Shown: positions 36,556 to 47,100, numbered from the stretch's first letter. The stretch is DNA of 64,000 nt from Luteibacter aegosomatis (GCF_023078455.1 NZ_CP095740.1:1042001-1106000); one strand, 5' to 3'. Notes: generated by a model not told the origin, from the letters alone. Made by a program: numbers and translations.

Positions 36556-36603
36556 CATGGTCCATCGCAAAGAACCAGAAATCGAAATTTCCGATGTACC
36601 ATG
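36556..36603. promoter_or_regulatory. Inverted-repeat operator between cupin and MocR genes
   Basis: Arms CATGGTCCATCG (36556-36567) and CGATGTACCATG (36592-36603) match at 11 of 12 positions, 24 nt apart. The motif TGGTCCA/TGGTACA is of the kind recognised by MocR/GabR-type dimers, from memory. It occupies the 91-bp divergent region and ends 5 nt before the regulator's ATG. Confidence 0.65.
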
Positions 36604-36607
36604 ACGC

Positions 36608-38026
36608 ATGGAAAGCCCGCTGCGCCTGCTGCTCGACCGTTCGCTCAAGGGCACGCTGAGCGAGCAGATTCATGACGGCATCGCCGCGGCGATCGACGCG
36701 GGCGTGCTTCGCCCGGGCGCGAGGCTTCCCTCGTGGCTGGACCTGGCGTCCCAGTTGGGAGTGGCCAGGGGGACGGTGAAAGCCGCCTACGACCGTCTTT
36801 CCGACGAACAGCGCATCGTCGCGTCCCGTTCGCACGGCACGCGGGTGGCCGCCCATCGGGTGACCGCGCCATCGCTCGCCGAGATCCCCGGCACCGATGC
36901 CTTTTCGGTGATGTATCGGGGATTCGCGTCTCGGCCGGCCATCTTCCAGATGGGCATTCCCGCGTCCGAATTCCTGCCCGTGGCCTTGCTCGCGCGTCTG
37001 CGCGCACGCGCCGCGCGCGAGGACACGGTGGCGCCGGCGGTCTACCCCGACCTGCGCGGCGAGGCGGGCCTGCGGCGAGAGATCGCGGCTCACCTGGCGA
37101 TTTCCCGCGGCATCAAGTGCGGCCCCTCGCAGGTGTTCGTCACCACCGGATTCTCCGGTGCGCTCGGCCTCATCACGCAGGTGGTGAGGGCGGAAGGGCG
37201 GGCGGCGTGGGTGGAGAATCCCGGCTTTCCGCCGGCCCGTCGCGCGCTCGGGATAGCCGGTTTCCGCACGATCCCCGTACGGGTCGATGCCGGGGGACTC
37301 GACGTCGCCGATGGCATCGCCCGGGCGCCCGATGCGGCGATGGCGCTGGTGACGCCCGGCCAGCAGGCACCGCTCGGCGGCACCCTGTCGCTGCCGCGCC
37401 GGGTCGAACTGATCGAATGGGCGGCCCGCGCCGATGCCTGGATCATCGAGGACGACTACCTCGGCGAACTGCAGTTGCAGGGCCACGCCGCTCCCGCGCT
37501 GGCCTCGCTGGATACGGTCGGCCGCGTGATGCACGTCGGCTCGTTCAGCAAGACGATCAGCCCGAAGTTGCGGCTCGGTTTCGTCGTGGTGCCGCCGTCG
37601 ATGGTCGGCGCCTTCAGCGAAGCGGCGATCTGCTTCGCCTCGGCGCCCGATCCCGCGGTGCAGATGGCGATCTCGACATTCCTGCGCGAGGGTCATTACC
37701 TGCGGCACCTGCGCCGCATGAAACGGATCTACGCGAGCCGCGGTGCCTTGCTGCACAAGGCCCTCGTGGCACGCGGTTTCGCGGCGGAGCCGACGGGGCT
37801 GGGGGTGTTGTTGCGGCTTGACGGGAACGCGGACGACGTGGCGATCGCCACGGCGGCCGGCGCGGAAGGGATGAATCCGGCGGTGCTGTCGGAGTGGTAT
37901 GACCGGTCGGGGGATCGATCGTCCGGACTTCTGCTCGGCGTGGCGACCGTGCGCGAGGAGCAGGTCGAGGCGGCGTGCGATCGGCTTGCCGCGTTGATCG
38001 ATCGGCACACGCGATCGGCGGTGTAA
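36608..38026 (+). CDS. MocR-type regulator (GntR HTH fused to aminotransferase)
   Basis: 472 residues. N-terminal GntR winged helix (about 8-85, LSEQIHDGIAAAIDAGVLRPGARLPS is its start, LGVARGTVKAAYDRL the recognition part) joined to a class I aminotransferase-like domain (about 110-465) with the PLP lysine in GSFSKTISPKLRLGF (K315) and DDYLGEL. MocR proteins sense PLP or amino compounds. The adjacent divergent cupin/AhpD-like pair is the likely target. The gene is convergent with the sensor kinase at 38050. Confidence 0.92.
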   Translation: MESPLRLLLDRSLKGTLSEQIHDGIAAAIDAGVLRPGARLPSWLDLASQLGVARGTVKAAYDRLSDEQRIVASRSHGTRVAAHRVTAPSLAEIPGTDAFSVMYRGFASRPAIFQMGIPASEFLPVALLARLRARAAREDTVAPAVYPDLRGEAGLRREIAAHLAISRGIKCGPSQVFVTTGFSGALGLITQVVRAEGRAAWVENPGFPPARRALGIAGFRTIPVRVDAGGLDVADGIARAPDAAMALVTPGQQAPLGGTLSLPRRVELIEWAARADAWIIEDDYLGELQLQGHAAPALASLDTVGRVMHVGSFSKTISPKLRLGFVVVPPSMVGAFSEAAICFASAPDPAVQMAISTFLREGHYLRHLRRMKRIYASRGALLHKALVARGFAAEPTGLGVLLRLDGNADDVAIATAAGAEGMNPAVLSEWYDRSGDRSSGLLLGVATVREEQVEAACDRLAALIDRHTRSAV

Positions 38027-38049
38027 GGTTTCTTCGGCAAGTCGCCTGT

Positions 38050-39393
38050 TCAGGCCTCCGCCACCGAGGGCAGCTTCACGCGCACGCGCAGACCGCCCCC
38101 GGGGCCCGTTTCCAGCGTGATGTCGCCGCCGTGTCCACGTACCGCGGAACGGACGGCGGACAGGCCGAGGCCGACGCCGCCCGTCTGCCGGTTGCGCGAG
38201 CCTTCGATGCGATAGAACGGGCGGAACACGGCTTCGCGCAGTGCGTCGGGAATGCCCGGGCCGTCGTCGTCGACCAGGACCTCGACCCACGCGTCGTCCG
38301 GCCGAAGCCGCACGTGCGCGCGGCCGCCGTACTTGATGGCGTTGTCCACCAGGTTGGCGACCGCGCGGCGAAGCGTGAGCGGACGCCCGACGTAGGTGAC
38401 GCTGCCGGGCGTATCGAACGCCACGTCATGCCCGGCGTCGCGGAAGTCGTCCAGTACCGTTTCGATCAGCTCGGAAAGCATGAACCGGGTGGTCGGCTCC
38501 TGTTCGCTGTCGTCGCGGAAGAACTCGAGCGAGGCGTCGACCATGGCCTGCATCTCGTCGACGTCGCGGAACAGCTTGCGCTGCTGTTCCTCGTCCTCGA
38601 TGAATTCGCCGCGCAGGCGCATGCGCGTGAGCGGCGCGCGCAGGTCGTGCGATATCGCCGCCAGCATCGTCGTGCGGTCGGCCACGTAGCGTTGCACGCG
38701 TGCCTGCATCTCGTTGAACGCCTGGGCGGCGACGCGGATTTCCAGCGGCCCGGTGGCTTGCATCGGCGGCGCGTTCACGTCAGCGCCGAATCGCTGGGCC
38801 TGGCGGGCGAAGCGTTCGAGGGGGCGTGCGAGGCGCCGGCTGGCGAGCGCGGCGACCAGCAGGGCGCAGACCACCGCAAAGCCCACCGTCAGCAGGGTGC
38901 GTGCCGTGGGGCTCAGTCCCCAGCTCCGCTGGGGCGCGACGAAACGCACCCAGGAGCCGTCGGACAGGGAAATCGCGAGGCCATAGGCGGTTTCCGGCCG
39001 GCCGTGCAGGTCGGGATCGCCGGGCTCATAGGCGACGACGCGCGCGGAGGGACGGCCCAGCAGCGAACGGATCTTCGCGCGCCCCTGGTGGAACTCGGAG
39101 GCGTCGATGGCGATGGGCAGGGACTCGTCGTCCGGAAACCAGGTGACCGCATAGCGATCGTTGCTCACCGACGCCGCGAGACCGGCTCGTGCGTCGCGTG
39201 GCGCGCCGTCGAGGATCCGCGCGACCGCGGCCACCTCGTCGACCAGCCCGATATCCTGCAGGCCCGGTTTCGCCCACACGCCCGCGAAAGCGGAAAAGGC
39301 GGCGTTCATCGCCGCGGCGATGATGACGGCGACGACGATGTTGATCGCGAACCAGCGACCGATGGTGTCGGAGGTCCAGCGCCGCGGGCGCAT
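38050..39393 (-). CDS. EnvZ-like sensor histidine kinase
   Basis: 447 residues from ATG 39393, which overlaps the regulator's TGA (a GTG one codon earlier is possible). Two membrane helices (about 14-36 and 165-185) enclose a periplasmic sensor of about 130 residues. HAMP (about 186-238), HisKA with ISHDLRAPLTRMR (H249), and HATPase with NLVDNAIKYGG and GLGLSAVRSAV. It pairs with the OmpR-like regulator at 39393. The signal is unknown. Confidence 0.93.
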   Translation of the reverse strand: MRPRRWTSDTIGRWFAINIVVAVIIAAAMNAAFSAFAGVWAKPGLQDIGLVDEVAAVARILDGAPRDARAGLAASVSNDRYAVTWFPDDESLPIAIDASEFHQGRAKIRSLLGRPSARVVAYEPGDPDLHGRPETAYGLAISLSDGSWVRFVAPQRSWGLSPTARTLLTVGFAVVCALLVAALASRRLARPLERFARQAQRFGADVNAPPMQATGPLEIRVAAQAFNEMQARVQRYVADRTTMLAAISHDLRAPLTRMRLRGEFIEDEEQQRKLFRDVDEMQAMVDASLEFFRDDSEQEPTTRFMLSELIETVLDDFRDAGHDVAFDTPGSVTYVGRPLTLRRAVANLVDNAIKYGGRAHVRLRPDDAWVEVLVDDDGPGIPDALREAVFRPFYRIEGSRNRQTGGVGLGLSAVRSAVRGHGGDITLETGPGGGLRVRVKLPSVAEA

Positions 39394-40103
39394 CACGCGC
39401 GCTCGACGGTGGCGTTGAACATGTAGCCCACGTTGCGCACCGTGCGGATGATTTCCGGATCGGCCGGATCTTCTTCGATCTTCCGGCGCAGGCGGCTCAC
39501 CTGCACGTCGATGCTGCGATCGAACGCTTCGTGGCGCGGCCCGCGCGCCATGTCGATGAGCTGCTCGCGGGTGAGCACGCGTCGCGGGTGCTGGGCGAAG
39601 GCCACGAGCAGTTCGAACTCCGCGCCCGACAGCGGGGTAAGCGTGTGGTCGGAGGAGCGCAACTCGCGTCGCACGATGTCCAGGCGCCAGCCGCTGAAGC
39701 GCAGCATGGGCGACGGCCCCGCGCTTGCCGTCATCGCGGACGACTCGCTGCGTCGAAGCACCGCGCGTACCCTGGCGAGCAGTTCCCGCGCGTCGAAAGG
39801 CTTGGTGACGTAGTCGTCGGCGCCCAGTTCGAGGCCGACGATGCGGTCGGTGGATTCGACGACGCCGGTGACCATGATGATCGCGGTGCCCCCGGCGGCA
39901 TGCAGCCGCTTGCAGAGGCTGAAGCCGTCTTCGTCGGGCAGCATGACGTCGAGGATGACGAGGTCGTAGCGACCCCGCGCCAGGCGTGCGTCCATCTCCG
40001 CGCCGGAGGCGGCTGTGTCGGCGTCGAAACCGCTGCGCTGGAAGAATCGCTGGAGGAGCGAGCGGATCTCGTCGTCGTCGTCCACGATGAGGAGGCGTTG
40101 CAT
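39393..40103 (-). CDS. OmpR-family response regulator
   Basis: 236 residues: receiver domain with D8/D9, acceptor D52 (VILDVMLPDEDG) and KPF near 104; winged helix from about 140 (LSGAEFELLVAFAQHP, IDVQVSRLRRKIEE, VGYMFN). Coupled to the EnvZ-like kinase. It is similar in arrangement to the regulator at 28495 and probably a distant paralogue. ATG 40103 is the first residue of the receiver strand MQRLLIVDDDD. Confidence 0.94.
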   Translation of the reverse strand: MQRLLIVDDDDEIRSLLQRFFQRSGFDADTAASGAEMDARLARGRYDLVILDVMLPDEDGFSLCKRLHAAGGTAIIMVTGVVESTDRIVGLELGADDYVTKPFDARELLARVRAVLRRSESSAMTASAGPSPMLRFSGWRLDIVRRELRSSDHTLTPLSGAEFELLVAFAQHPRRVLTREQLIDMARGPRHEAFDRSIDVQVSRLRRKIEEDPADPEIIRTVRNVGYMFNATVERA

Positions 40104-40139
40104 GGTGTCCTGCACGGGCTGCGTGGCGCCCTTTATAGC

Positions 40140-40197
40140 CCGTCGCGCGACGGCGATGTCATTTGTTTCCGGCCTGAAACATTGTGGCCGGCCGGAA
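40140..40197. promoter_or_regulatory. Palindromes in the divergent response-regulator/mlaA region
   Basis: CCGTCGCGCGACGG is a perfect 14-bp palindrome at 40140-40153. TTCCGGCC (40167-40174) and GGCCGGAA (40190-40197) form a second inverted repeat. Both lie in the 164-bp region between the regulator and mlaA and may be operators; GC-rich palindromes also arise by chance. Confidence 0.35.
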
Positions 40198-40267
40198 GCG
40201 AAGTGGAAAAACGCCGGACGCAAGCGCCCGCGAACCTCGGCGCTACTCCTTCCGCCACGAGCGCCCC

Positions 40268-41065
40268 ATGCCCGCCTCCTTCCGCTCCCCGTCGTTCCAT
40301 GCGTCCTCGGCCGCATGCCTCTGCGCCGTCGCGCTGCTCGCCTTGTCGGGCTGCTCGCAGGGCGTGAAGAAAGATTCCGGCACGGCCACCGCGACGGCAC
40401 CCCACGACGAGCCCATCAACCGCAAGGTGTTCGCCTTCAACAAGGCCCTGGACAAGGTCATCCTGCGCCCGGTCGCACGAGGCTACTCCCACCTGCCCAG
40501 GCCGGTGCGCAACGGCGTGCGCAACTTCGCGCAGAACCTGCGCGAGCCGGTGGTGTTCGCCAACGACCTGCTCCAGGCCAACGGGCTGCGTTCGCTCACC
40601 ACCGCCGGGCGTTTCATCGTCAACAGCACGGTCGGCGTCGCCGGCCTGTTCGACGTCGCGGGCAAGTGGGGCATGCCGCACCACGATGCCGACCTGGGCC
40701 AGACCTTCGGCGTGTGGGGCATGGGCCCCGGACATACCGTCGAGCTGCCCGTGTTCGGATCGTCGAACGTGCGCGATTCGGTGGGCCGCATCCTGACCCT
40801 GTCGTTCTACCGGCTGGGCGACAATTCCGACACGGTCTCGACGCTCCAGACGGCGGGCACCGTGGGCGCCGTGGTCGACGGGCGCGCCCGGGCCCTGCCG
40901 TACACCGACCGCCTCGCGCAGTCGCCGGATTACTACGCGGCCCTGCGCGACGACGCGGCGGCCCGACGCCGGGCGCTCGTCGAGGACGGCCGGCGTGGCG
41001 AGGTGCGTGGCGAGGCCTCGTCGGCCGAGGGGAGGGCGGCGACCGGCCTTCCCGTGAATCCCTGA
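40268..41065 (+). CDS. mlaA: MlaA/VacJ outer-membrane lipoprotein
   Basis: 265 residues. Lipoprotein signal with lipobox LALSGC (Cys at about 29), then the MlaA domain with NRKVFAFNKALDKVILRPVA, FANDLLQ, RFIVNSTVGVAGLFDVA and QTFGVWGMGPGHTVELPVFG. MlaA removes misplaced phospholipids from the outer leaflet and passes them to MlaC. The Arg/Ala-rich C-terminus (about 215-265) is longer than usual. ATG 40268 gives a proper signal peptide; a GTG at 40184 would add a basic lead. Other mla genes are not in the window. Confidence 0.93.
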   Translation: MPASFRSPSFHASSAACLCAVALLALSGCSQGVKKDSGTATATAPHDEPINRKVFAFNKALDKVILRPVARGYSHLPRPVRNGVRNFAQNLREPVVFANDLLQANGLRSLTTAGRFIVNSTVGVAGLFDVAGKWGMPHHDADLGQTFGVWGMGPGHTVELPVFGSSNVRDSVGRILTLSFYRLGDNSDTVSTLQTAGTVGAVVDGRARALPYTDRLAQSPDYYAALRDDAAARRRALVEDGRRGEVRGEASSAEGRAATGLPVNP

Positions 41066-41076
41066 GGAGTCGCGCG

Positions 41077-41286
41077 ATGTCCATCCGCCTGCTGTGCGAT
41101 ACCGCCCGTGTCCTCGCCGAAGCCCGCCATGTCGAACCCGACCGGGCGCGGCGTCGCGCCTGGTTCACCGACGACCCCATCGCGGAACTCGGCCACCGCA
41201 CGGCCGAGGACGTGGTGGAAGCGGGCGAGACCCGCCGCCTCATCGCCATGATCCAGGCCATTCGCGCCCACGAGCGCGGCAGGTGA
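41077..41286 (+). CDS. Small MbcA/ParS/Xre antitoxin-like protein (DUF2384 type)
   Basis: 69 residues from ATG 41077 with GAGGAG upstream. Residues 28-62 (AWFTDDPIAELGHRTAEDVVEAG) resemble the toxin-binding domain of Xre/MbcA/ParS antitoxins, where a Trp is followed by P-x-x-x-LGG-x-T-P. The N-terminal helix-turn-helix is reduced and no RES-domain toxin is adjacent, so it is an orphan or has another role. It starts 11 nt after mlaA and may be co-transcribed with it. Confidence 0.65.
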   Translation: MSIRLLCDTARVLAEARHVEPDRARRRAWFTDDPIAELGHRTAEDVVEAGETRRLIAMIQAIRAHERGR

Positions 41287-41309
41287 CCTGACGCCGCAGG
41301 CCTGCCGCG

Positions 41310-41349
41310 TTGCAAAATCGGCCTCGAAACAGTACCATTTTGGTCCTGT
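41310..41349 (+). promoter_or_regulatory. Promoter with overlapping inverted-repeat operator for suf
   Basis: TTGCAA (41310-41315), 17 nt, TACCAT (41333-41338) gives a plausible sigma-70 promoter. The inverted repeat ACAGTACC-ATTTT-GGTCCTGT (41329-41349, 7 of 8 pairs) covers the -10 element and is a candidate site for autorepression by the Rrf2 regulator that follows 25 nt later. Confidence 0.6.
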
Positions 41350-41373
41350 ATCCCCGAGTTTCCCCTTTCCCCG

Positions 41374-41822
41374 ATGCTCCGAGTCAGCCGACTGACCGAC
41401 TACGCGACCGTGGTGATGACCTGCATCGCCGCGCACCCCGCCGAGGTCCTCAGCACCGCCCAGATCGCCGACGAGGCGAGGCTGGAGCTGCCGACCGTGT
41501 CCAAGCTGCTGAAGATGCTGGGACACGCGGGGCTGGTGGAATCCTTTCGCGGGGTCAACGGCGGCTATCGCCTCGCCCGTGCGGCGGAGGCGATCAGTCT
41601 CGCCGACATCGTCGAGGCGATGGAGGGGCCGATCGGCCTCACCGAGTGCAGCCTGGCCCAGGGCCAGTGCGAACGGCTGTCCGCCTGCGGGGTCAGCGGC
41701 AGCTGGCGCACCGTCTCGGGCGCCATCGACGGCGTGCTGCGCGCCATGACCCTGGCACAGATGCTGGCCGGCCGCCCGATGGCGCCGATCCGGAGCGCGA
41801 CCGACACCGCGCAGGCAAACGC

Positions 41823-41826
<4 letters not shown>
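41374..41826 (+). CDS. Rrf2-family SUF-system regulator
   Basis: 150 residues, IscR-like. Winged helix about 5-65 ([46 protein letters not shown]). Three cysteines C92, C99 and C105 ([15 protein letters not shown]) at nearly the same positions as the Fe-S ligands of IscR, so it probably binds a 2Fe-2S cluster and reports cluster demand. It is the first gene of the suf operon, and its stop overlaps the sufB start. Confidence 0.93.
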
Positions 41827-43300
<1,474 letters not shown>

Positions 43301-43301
<1 letters not shown>

Positions 43302-43702
43302 TGGGCATCGTCGGCTCCGCCCCGGGGCTCACCGATCTTCGCGCCTTGCTGGCCGCGCTCGATCCGGTGATCGACCCGGTGCCCAAGCGCTTCCTGCACG
43401 CCTCGCACGAGAAGGCGCGCGAGCGGGTGGCCGAGGCGTTGATGCTGTTCCGCGAAGCCGAAGGCACCACGCTCATCGTCGACGCCTCCGAAGACGAGGC
43501 CGACCGCATGCTCTGGGCCTGCATCACGTTGCGCGTGCAGTCCAGCCTCACCGCGGTCGGCCTGATGGCCGCCGTTTCCGCCGCGCTCGCCAAACGCGGC
43601 ATTCCCTGCAACCCCGTTTCCGCGTTCCTGCACGATCACGTCTTCGTGCCCTGGGACCGCCGCGACGATGCGCTCGACGCGCTCTCGCACCTCACGCCCT
43701 GA
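43301..43702 (+). CDS. ACT-domain protein within the suf operon
   Basis: 133 residues. The C-terminal two thirds match the small ACT (DUF2241-type) domain: LFREAEGTTLIVD, WACITLRVQSSLTAVGLMAAV, GIPCNPVSAFLHDHVFVPWDR. ACT domains bind amino acids or other small ligands. No catalytic domain is attached. It is inserted between sufB and sufC with one-base overlaps at both ends, so it is translated as part of the Suf machinery. Its role is unknown; a cysteine or metabolite sensor is a guess. Confidence 0.85.
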
Positions 43703-44508
43703 TGGACAGCACCGCCATGCACATGCTCAAGATCGACAACCTCCACGCCCGCGTCGAAGGCAAGGAGATCCTCAAAGGCCTTTCGCTCGCCGTGAAGCCG
43801 GGCGAGGTGCACGCCATCATGGGGCCGAACGGCGCGGGCAAGTCCACGCTCGGCAACGTGCTCTCCGGGCGCGACGGCTACGAGGTCACCGAAGGCAGCG
43901 TCACCTTCGACGGCCGCGACCTGCTGGCGCTGGAGCCGGAAGAGCGCGCCGCCGTCGGCGTGTTCCTGGCCTTCCAGTATCCGGTGGAAATCCCGGGCGT
44001 GAACAACACCTACTTCCTGCGTGCCGCGCTCAACGCGCAGCGCAGGTTCCGTGGCGAAGACGAACTCGACTCCATGCGCTTCCTGAAGCTCGTGCGCGAG
44101 AAGCTCAAGGTGATGCAGATTTCCGACGAGCTGCTGCATCGCGCGGTCAACGAAGGTTTCTCCGGCGGCGAAAAGAAGCGCAACGAGATCTTCCAGATGG
44201 CGGTGCTCGAGCCGAAGCTGGCGATCCTCGACGAGACCGATTCCGGCCTCGACATCGACGCGCTCAAGCAGGTGGCCGAGGGCGTGAACGCGCTGCGTTC
44301 GCCGGAGCGTTCGTTCCTCGTGGTCACCCATTACCAGCGCCTGCTCGACTACATCGAGCCGGACTTCGTGCACGTGCTGGCCGGCGGCCGCATCGTGGAG
44401 AGCGGCGACAAGAACCTCGCGCTCAAGCTCGAGGCCGAGGGCTACGCCTGGCTCGCCGATACCCATCCCGAACTGCGCAAGGCCGACCTCACCGGAGTGC
44501 CGGCATGA
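43702..44508 (+). CDS. sufC: Fe-S assembly ATPase SufC
   Basis: 268 residues, ABC-type ATPase. Walker A GPNGAGKST (41-49), the Q-loop in FLAFQYPVEIPGV, signature FSGGEKKRNEIFQM, and Walker B LAILDETDSGLDIDAL with the SufC-typical D-E-T-D-S-G-L. It powers the SufBCD scaffold. ATG 43702 overlaps the ACT gene stop; a second ATG at 43723 would shorten the lead. Its end overlaps the sufD start (ATGA). Confidence 0.97.
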   Translation: MDSTAMHMLKIDNLHARVEGKEILKGLSLAVKPGEVHAIMGPNGAGKSTLGNVLSGRDGYEVTEGSVTFDGRDLLALEPEERAAVGVFLAFQYPVEIPGVNNTYFLRAALNAQRRFRGEDELDSMRFLKLVREKLKVMQISDELLHRAVNEGFSGGEKKRNEIFQMAVLEPKLAILDETDSGLDIDALKQVAEGVNALRSPERSFLVVTHYQRLLDYIEPDFVHVLAGGRIVESGDKNLALKLEAEGYAWLADTHPELRKADLTGVPA

Positions 44509-45830
44509 CCACCGCGCCGTCCCCGTTCGTGCGGGCGGCGCTGGATGCCGCCGCCACCGTGCCGGCCAGCGGCATCGCCTGGCTCGACGCCGCGCGCCGC
44601 GACCACCTCGATGCCTTCGCCGCGACGGGATTGCCCGAAGGCCGTAACGAGGCCTGGAAGTACACGCCGCTCCGTGCGCTGTCGCAGCGCGCATTCGCGC
44701 TGGCCGATGTCGATGCCGCCAAGGCGGCGACGGTCGACGCCGCGACCTTCGTGCTTCCCGGCGTGGACGGTGCGCGCGCCGTCTTCGTCGACGGCGTGTT
44801 CCGTGCCGATCTCTCGTCGATGGCGGCCGGGCAGGGCGTCGAGCTGCTGCCGCTCGCCGCGGCGCTCGACGAGCAGCCCGAACCGCTGCGTTTCGTACTC
44901 GCCAACCGTTACCTGCGTGGCGCGGCCGACGCGTTCGCGCATCTCAATGCCGCGCTCTCCCGCGACGGCCTCGTGCTTCGCCTGGCCGACGGCGTGACGC
45001 TGGATACGCCGTTGCACGTGGTGCACGTCTCCAGCGGCAGCCAGCCCGACAGCGCGTGGCACGTGCGCGTGCTGGTGGAAGTGGGCAAGGGAGCGCGTGC
45101 CGATCTGGTGGAGCATTACGTCTCCCTGGGCGAGGCGCCGCAGCTCGGCACCGTGGCCGCCGACTATGTCGTGCGCGAGGGCGCGTCGCTGGGCATCGTC
45201 GTGTTGCAGGATGCGCCTGCGACCACGACCCTCGTGCGTCGCGGCCACGTGCGCCTGGATGCGAACGCCACGGCCACGCTGCATGCGCTCGAACTGGGTG
45301 GCGCGCTCGTCCGTCACGAATTCACCGCCGAACTGCTCGGCGACGGTGCGCGCTTCGATTCGCGCGGCGTTTTCGCGCTGGCCGGTCGCCAGCACGTGGA
45401 TACCCAGCTGGAAGTGCATCACAAGGCACGCGGCACGGCGTCCGAAGCGCTCTGGCGCGGCATCGCCGACGGCCGTTCGCGCGGCGTGTTTCGCGGGGCC
45501 ATCGTGGTGGCCGAGGGCGCCGACGGCACGGATGCCTCGCTCAGCAACAAGAACCTGTTGCTGTCGCCGCTGGCCGAGATCGACACCAAACCGGAGCTGG
45601 AAATCTACGCCGACGAGGTGAAGGCCGCCCATGGCGCCACCATCGGCCAGCTCGACGAACGCTCGCTGTTCTACATGCGTTCGCGCGGCATTCCCCTCGT
45701 GCAGGCACGCAGCCTGCTGACGCTGGCGTTCTGTCGCGCGGCGTTGGAATCGCTGCCGAACGGCGCCCTGCGCGACCACCTGGGTGAATTGCTGGTCGCG
45801 CACCTGCCGACCGCCGCCGCCACCGAATGA
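44505..45830 (+). CDS. sufD: Fe-S assembly subunit SufD
   Basis: 441 residues. Paralogue of SufB that completes the scaffold. N-terminal helical part with GLPEGRNEAWKYTPL, a beta-helix core, and the C-terminal motif AAHGATIGQLDERSLFYMRSRGIPLVQARSLLTLAF, including the conserved His of SufD. It is embedded in the operon by ATGA overlaps at both ends. Confidence 0.97.
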   Translation: MTTAPSPFVRAALDAAATVPASGIAWLDAARRDHLDAFAATGLPEGRNEAWKYTPLRALSQRAFALADVDAAKAATVDAATFVLPGVDGARAVFVDGVFRADLSSMAAGQGVELLPLAAALDEQPEPLRFVLANRYLRGAADAFAHLNAALSRDGLVLRLADGVTLDTPLHVVHVSSGSQPDSAWHVRVLVEVGKGARADLVEHYVSLGEAPQLGTVAADYVVREGASLGIVVLQDAPATTTLVRRGHVRLDANATATLHALELGGALVRHEFTAELLGDGARFDSRGVFALAGRQHVDTQLEVHHKARGTASEALWRGIADGRSRGVFRGAIVVAEGADGTDASLSNKNLLLSPLAEIDTKPELEIYADEVKAAHGATIGQLDERSLFYMRSRGIPLVQARSLLTLAFCRAALESLPNGALRDHLGELLVAHLPTAAATE

Positions 45831-47092
45831 GTCCGGAGCCCGTCATGAACGCCAAGCCCGACCCGGCCATCCTGCCGCTGGACGTCGAGCGCATCCGCGC
45901 CGACTTCCCGCTGCTGTCGCGCACCGTGCACGGCAAGCCGCTGATCTATTTCGACAACGCCAACACGGGGCAGAAGCCCGCGTCGGTGATCGAGGCGGTG
46001 GATCGTCACTATCGCCAGCACAACGCCAATGTCGCGCGCGCGGTGCATCTGCTCGGCGAAGAGGCCACCGGCGCCTACGAGGGCGCGCGCGACGCGATCG
46101 CACGCTTCATCAACGCGCCGTCGCGCGACGAGGTGATCCTCACCTCGGGCACCACGCAGTCGATCAACCTCGTGGCCTACAGTTACGCCTTGCCGCGCCT
46201 GAAGCCTGGCGATGCGATCGTCACCACGGTGATGGAGCACCACGCCAACATCGTGCCTTGGCAACTCGTGGCCGAACGCACCGGTGCCACCGTGAAGGCG
46301 GCGCCGATCGACGCCAACGGCGAGCTGATCCTCGAGGAATACGTCAAGCTGCTCACGCCGGACGTGAAGCTGGCCTGCGTGACGCACGTGTCCAACGTGC
46401 TCGGCACGGTGAATCCCGTGCGCGAGATCGCCCGCGAGTGCCGCAAGCGCGGCATCCCGCTGCTCGTGGACGGTTCGCAGGCCGCGCCGCACCGTCCCAT
46501 CGACGTGCAGGCGCTGGGATGCGATTTCTACGCGATAACCGGCCACAAGATGCTGGCGCCGACGGGCACCGGCGCGCTGTGGGCGAAGCGCGAACACCTG
46601 ATGGCGATGCCGCCGTTCTTCGGCGGCGGGGAAATGATCCGCGAGGTGCGTTTCGAAGGCACGGTGTTCGCCGATCCGCCGCACCGTTTCGAGGCGGGCA
46701 CGCCGAACATCGCCGGGTTCGCCGGGGTGTCGGCGGCCATCGACTACCTGGGCGGCATCGGTTTCGATCGCCTCAAGGCCTACGAGCAGGATCTGCTGGC
46801 CTATGCCACCGCAGCGCTGGAAAGCGTGCCGGACGTGCGCATCTTCGGCCGGGCGAAGGAGAAGGAGCCGGTCATCTCGTTCCTGATCGAGGGCGCCCAT
46901 GCCAACGACATGGCGACCCTGCTCGATCTGCAGGGCGTGGCCGTGCGTTCGGGCCACCATTGCGCGCATCCGTTGATGCAGTTCTTCGGCGTGCCGGCCA
47001 CGTTGCGCGCCTCGCTGGCGTTCTACAACACCCGGGCCGAGGTGGACGGGTTCGTCGAGGCGATCGGGCGGGTACGCAAGCTGTTGCTCTGA
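45827..47092 (+). CDS. sufS: Cysteine desulfurase SufS
   Basis: 421 residues. PLP enzyme that takes sulfur from cysteine for Fe-S clusters. PLP lysine in ITGHKMLAPTGTGA (K241), the MEHHANIVPW segment, and the persulfide cysteine in RSGHHCAHPLM (C379). A second ATG at 45845 with GGAG 6 nt upstream may be the true start (415 residues). No SufE or SufU is encoded here, so the sulfur acceptor must lie elsewhere. A REP-like element follows. Confidence 0.97.
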   Translation: MSPEPVMNAKPDPAILPLDVERIRADFPLLSRTVHGKPLIYFDNANTGQKPASVIEAVDRHYRQHNANVARAVHLLGEEATGAYEGARDAIARFINAPSRDEVILTSGTTQSINLVAYSYALPRLKPGDAIVTTVMEHHANIVPWQLVAERTGATVKAAPIDANGELILEEYVKLLTPDVKLACVTHVSNVLGTVNPVREIARECRKRGIPLLVDGSQAAPHRPIDVQALGCDFYAITGHKMLAPTGTGALWAKREHLMAMPPFFGGGEMIREVRFEGTVFADPPHRFEAGTPNIAGFAGVSAAIDYLGGIGFDRLKAYEQDLLAYATAALESVPDVRIFGRAKEKEPVISFLIEGAHANDMATLLDLQGVAVRSGHHCAHPLMQFFGVPATLRASLAFYNTRAEVDGFVEAIGRVRKLLL

Positions 47093-47100
47093 GGCGCCTC

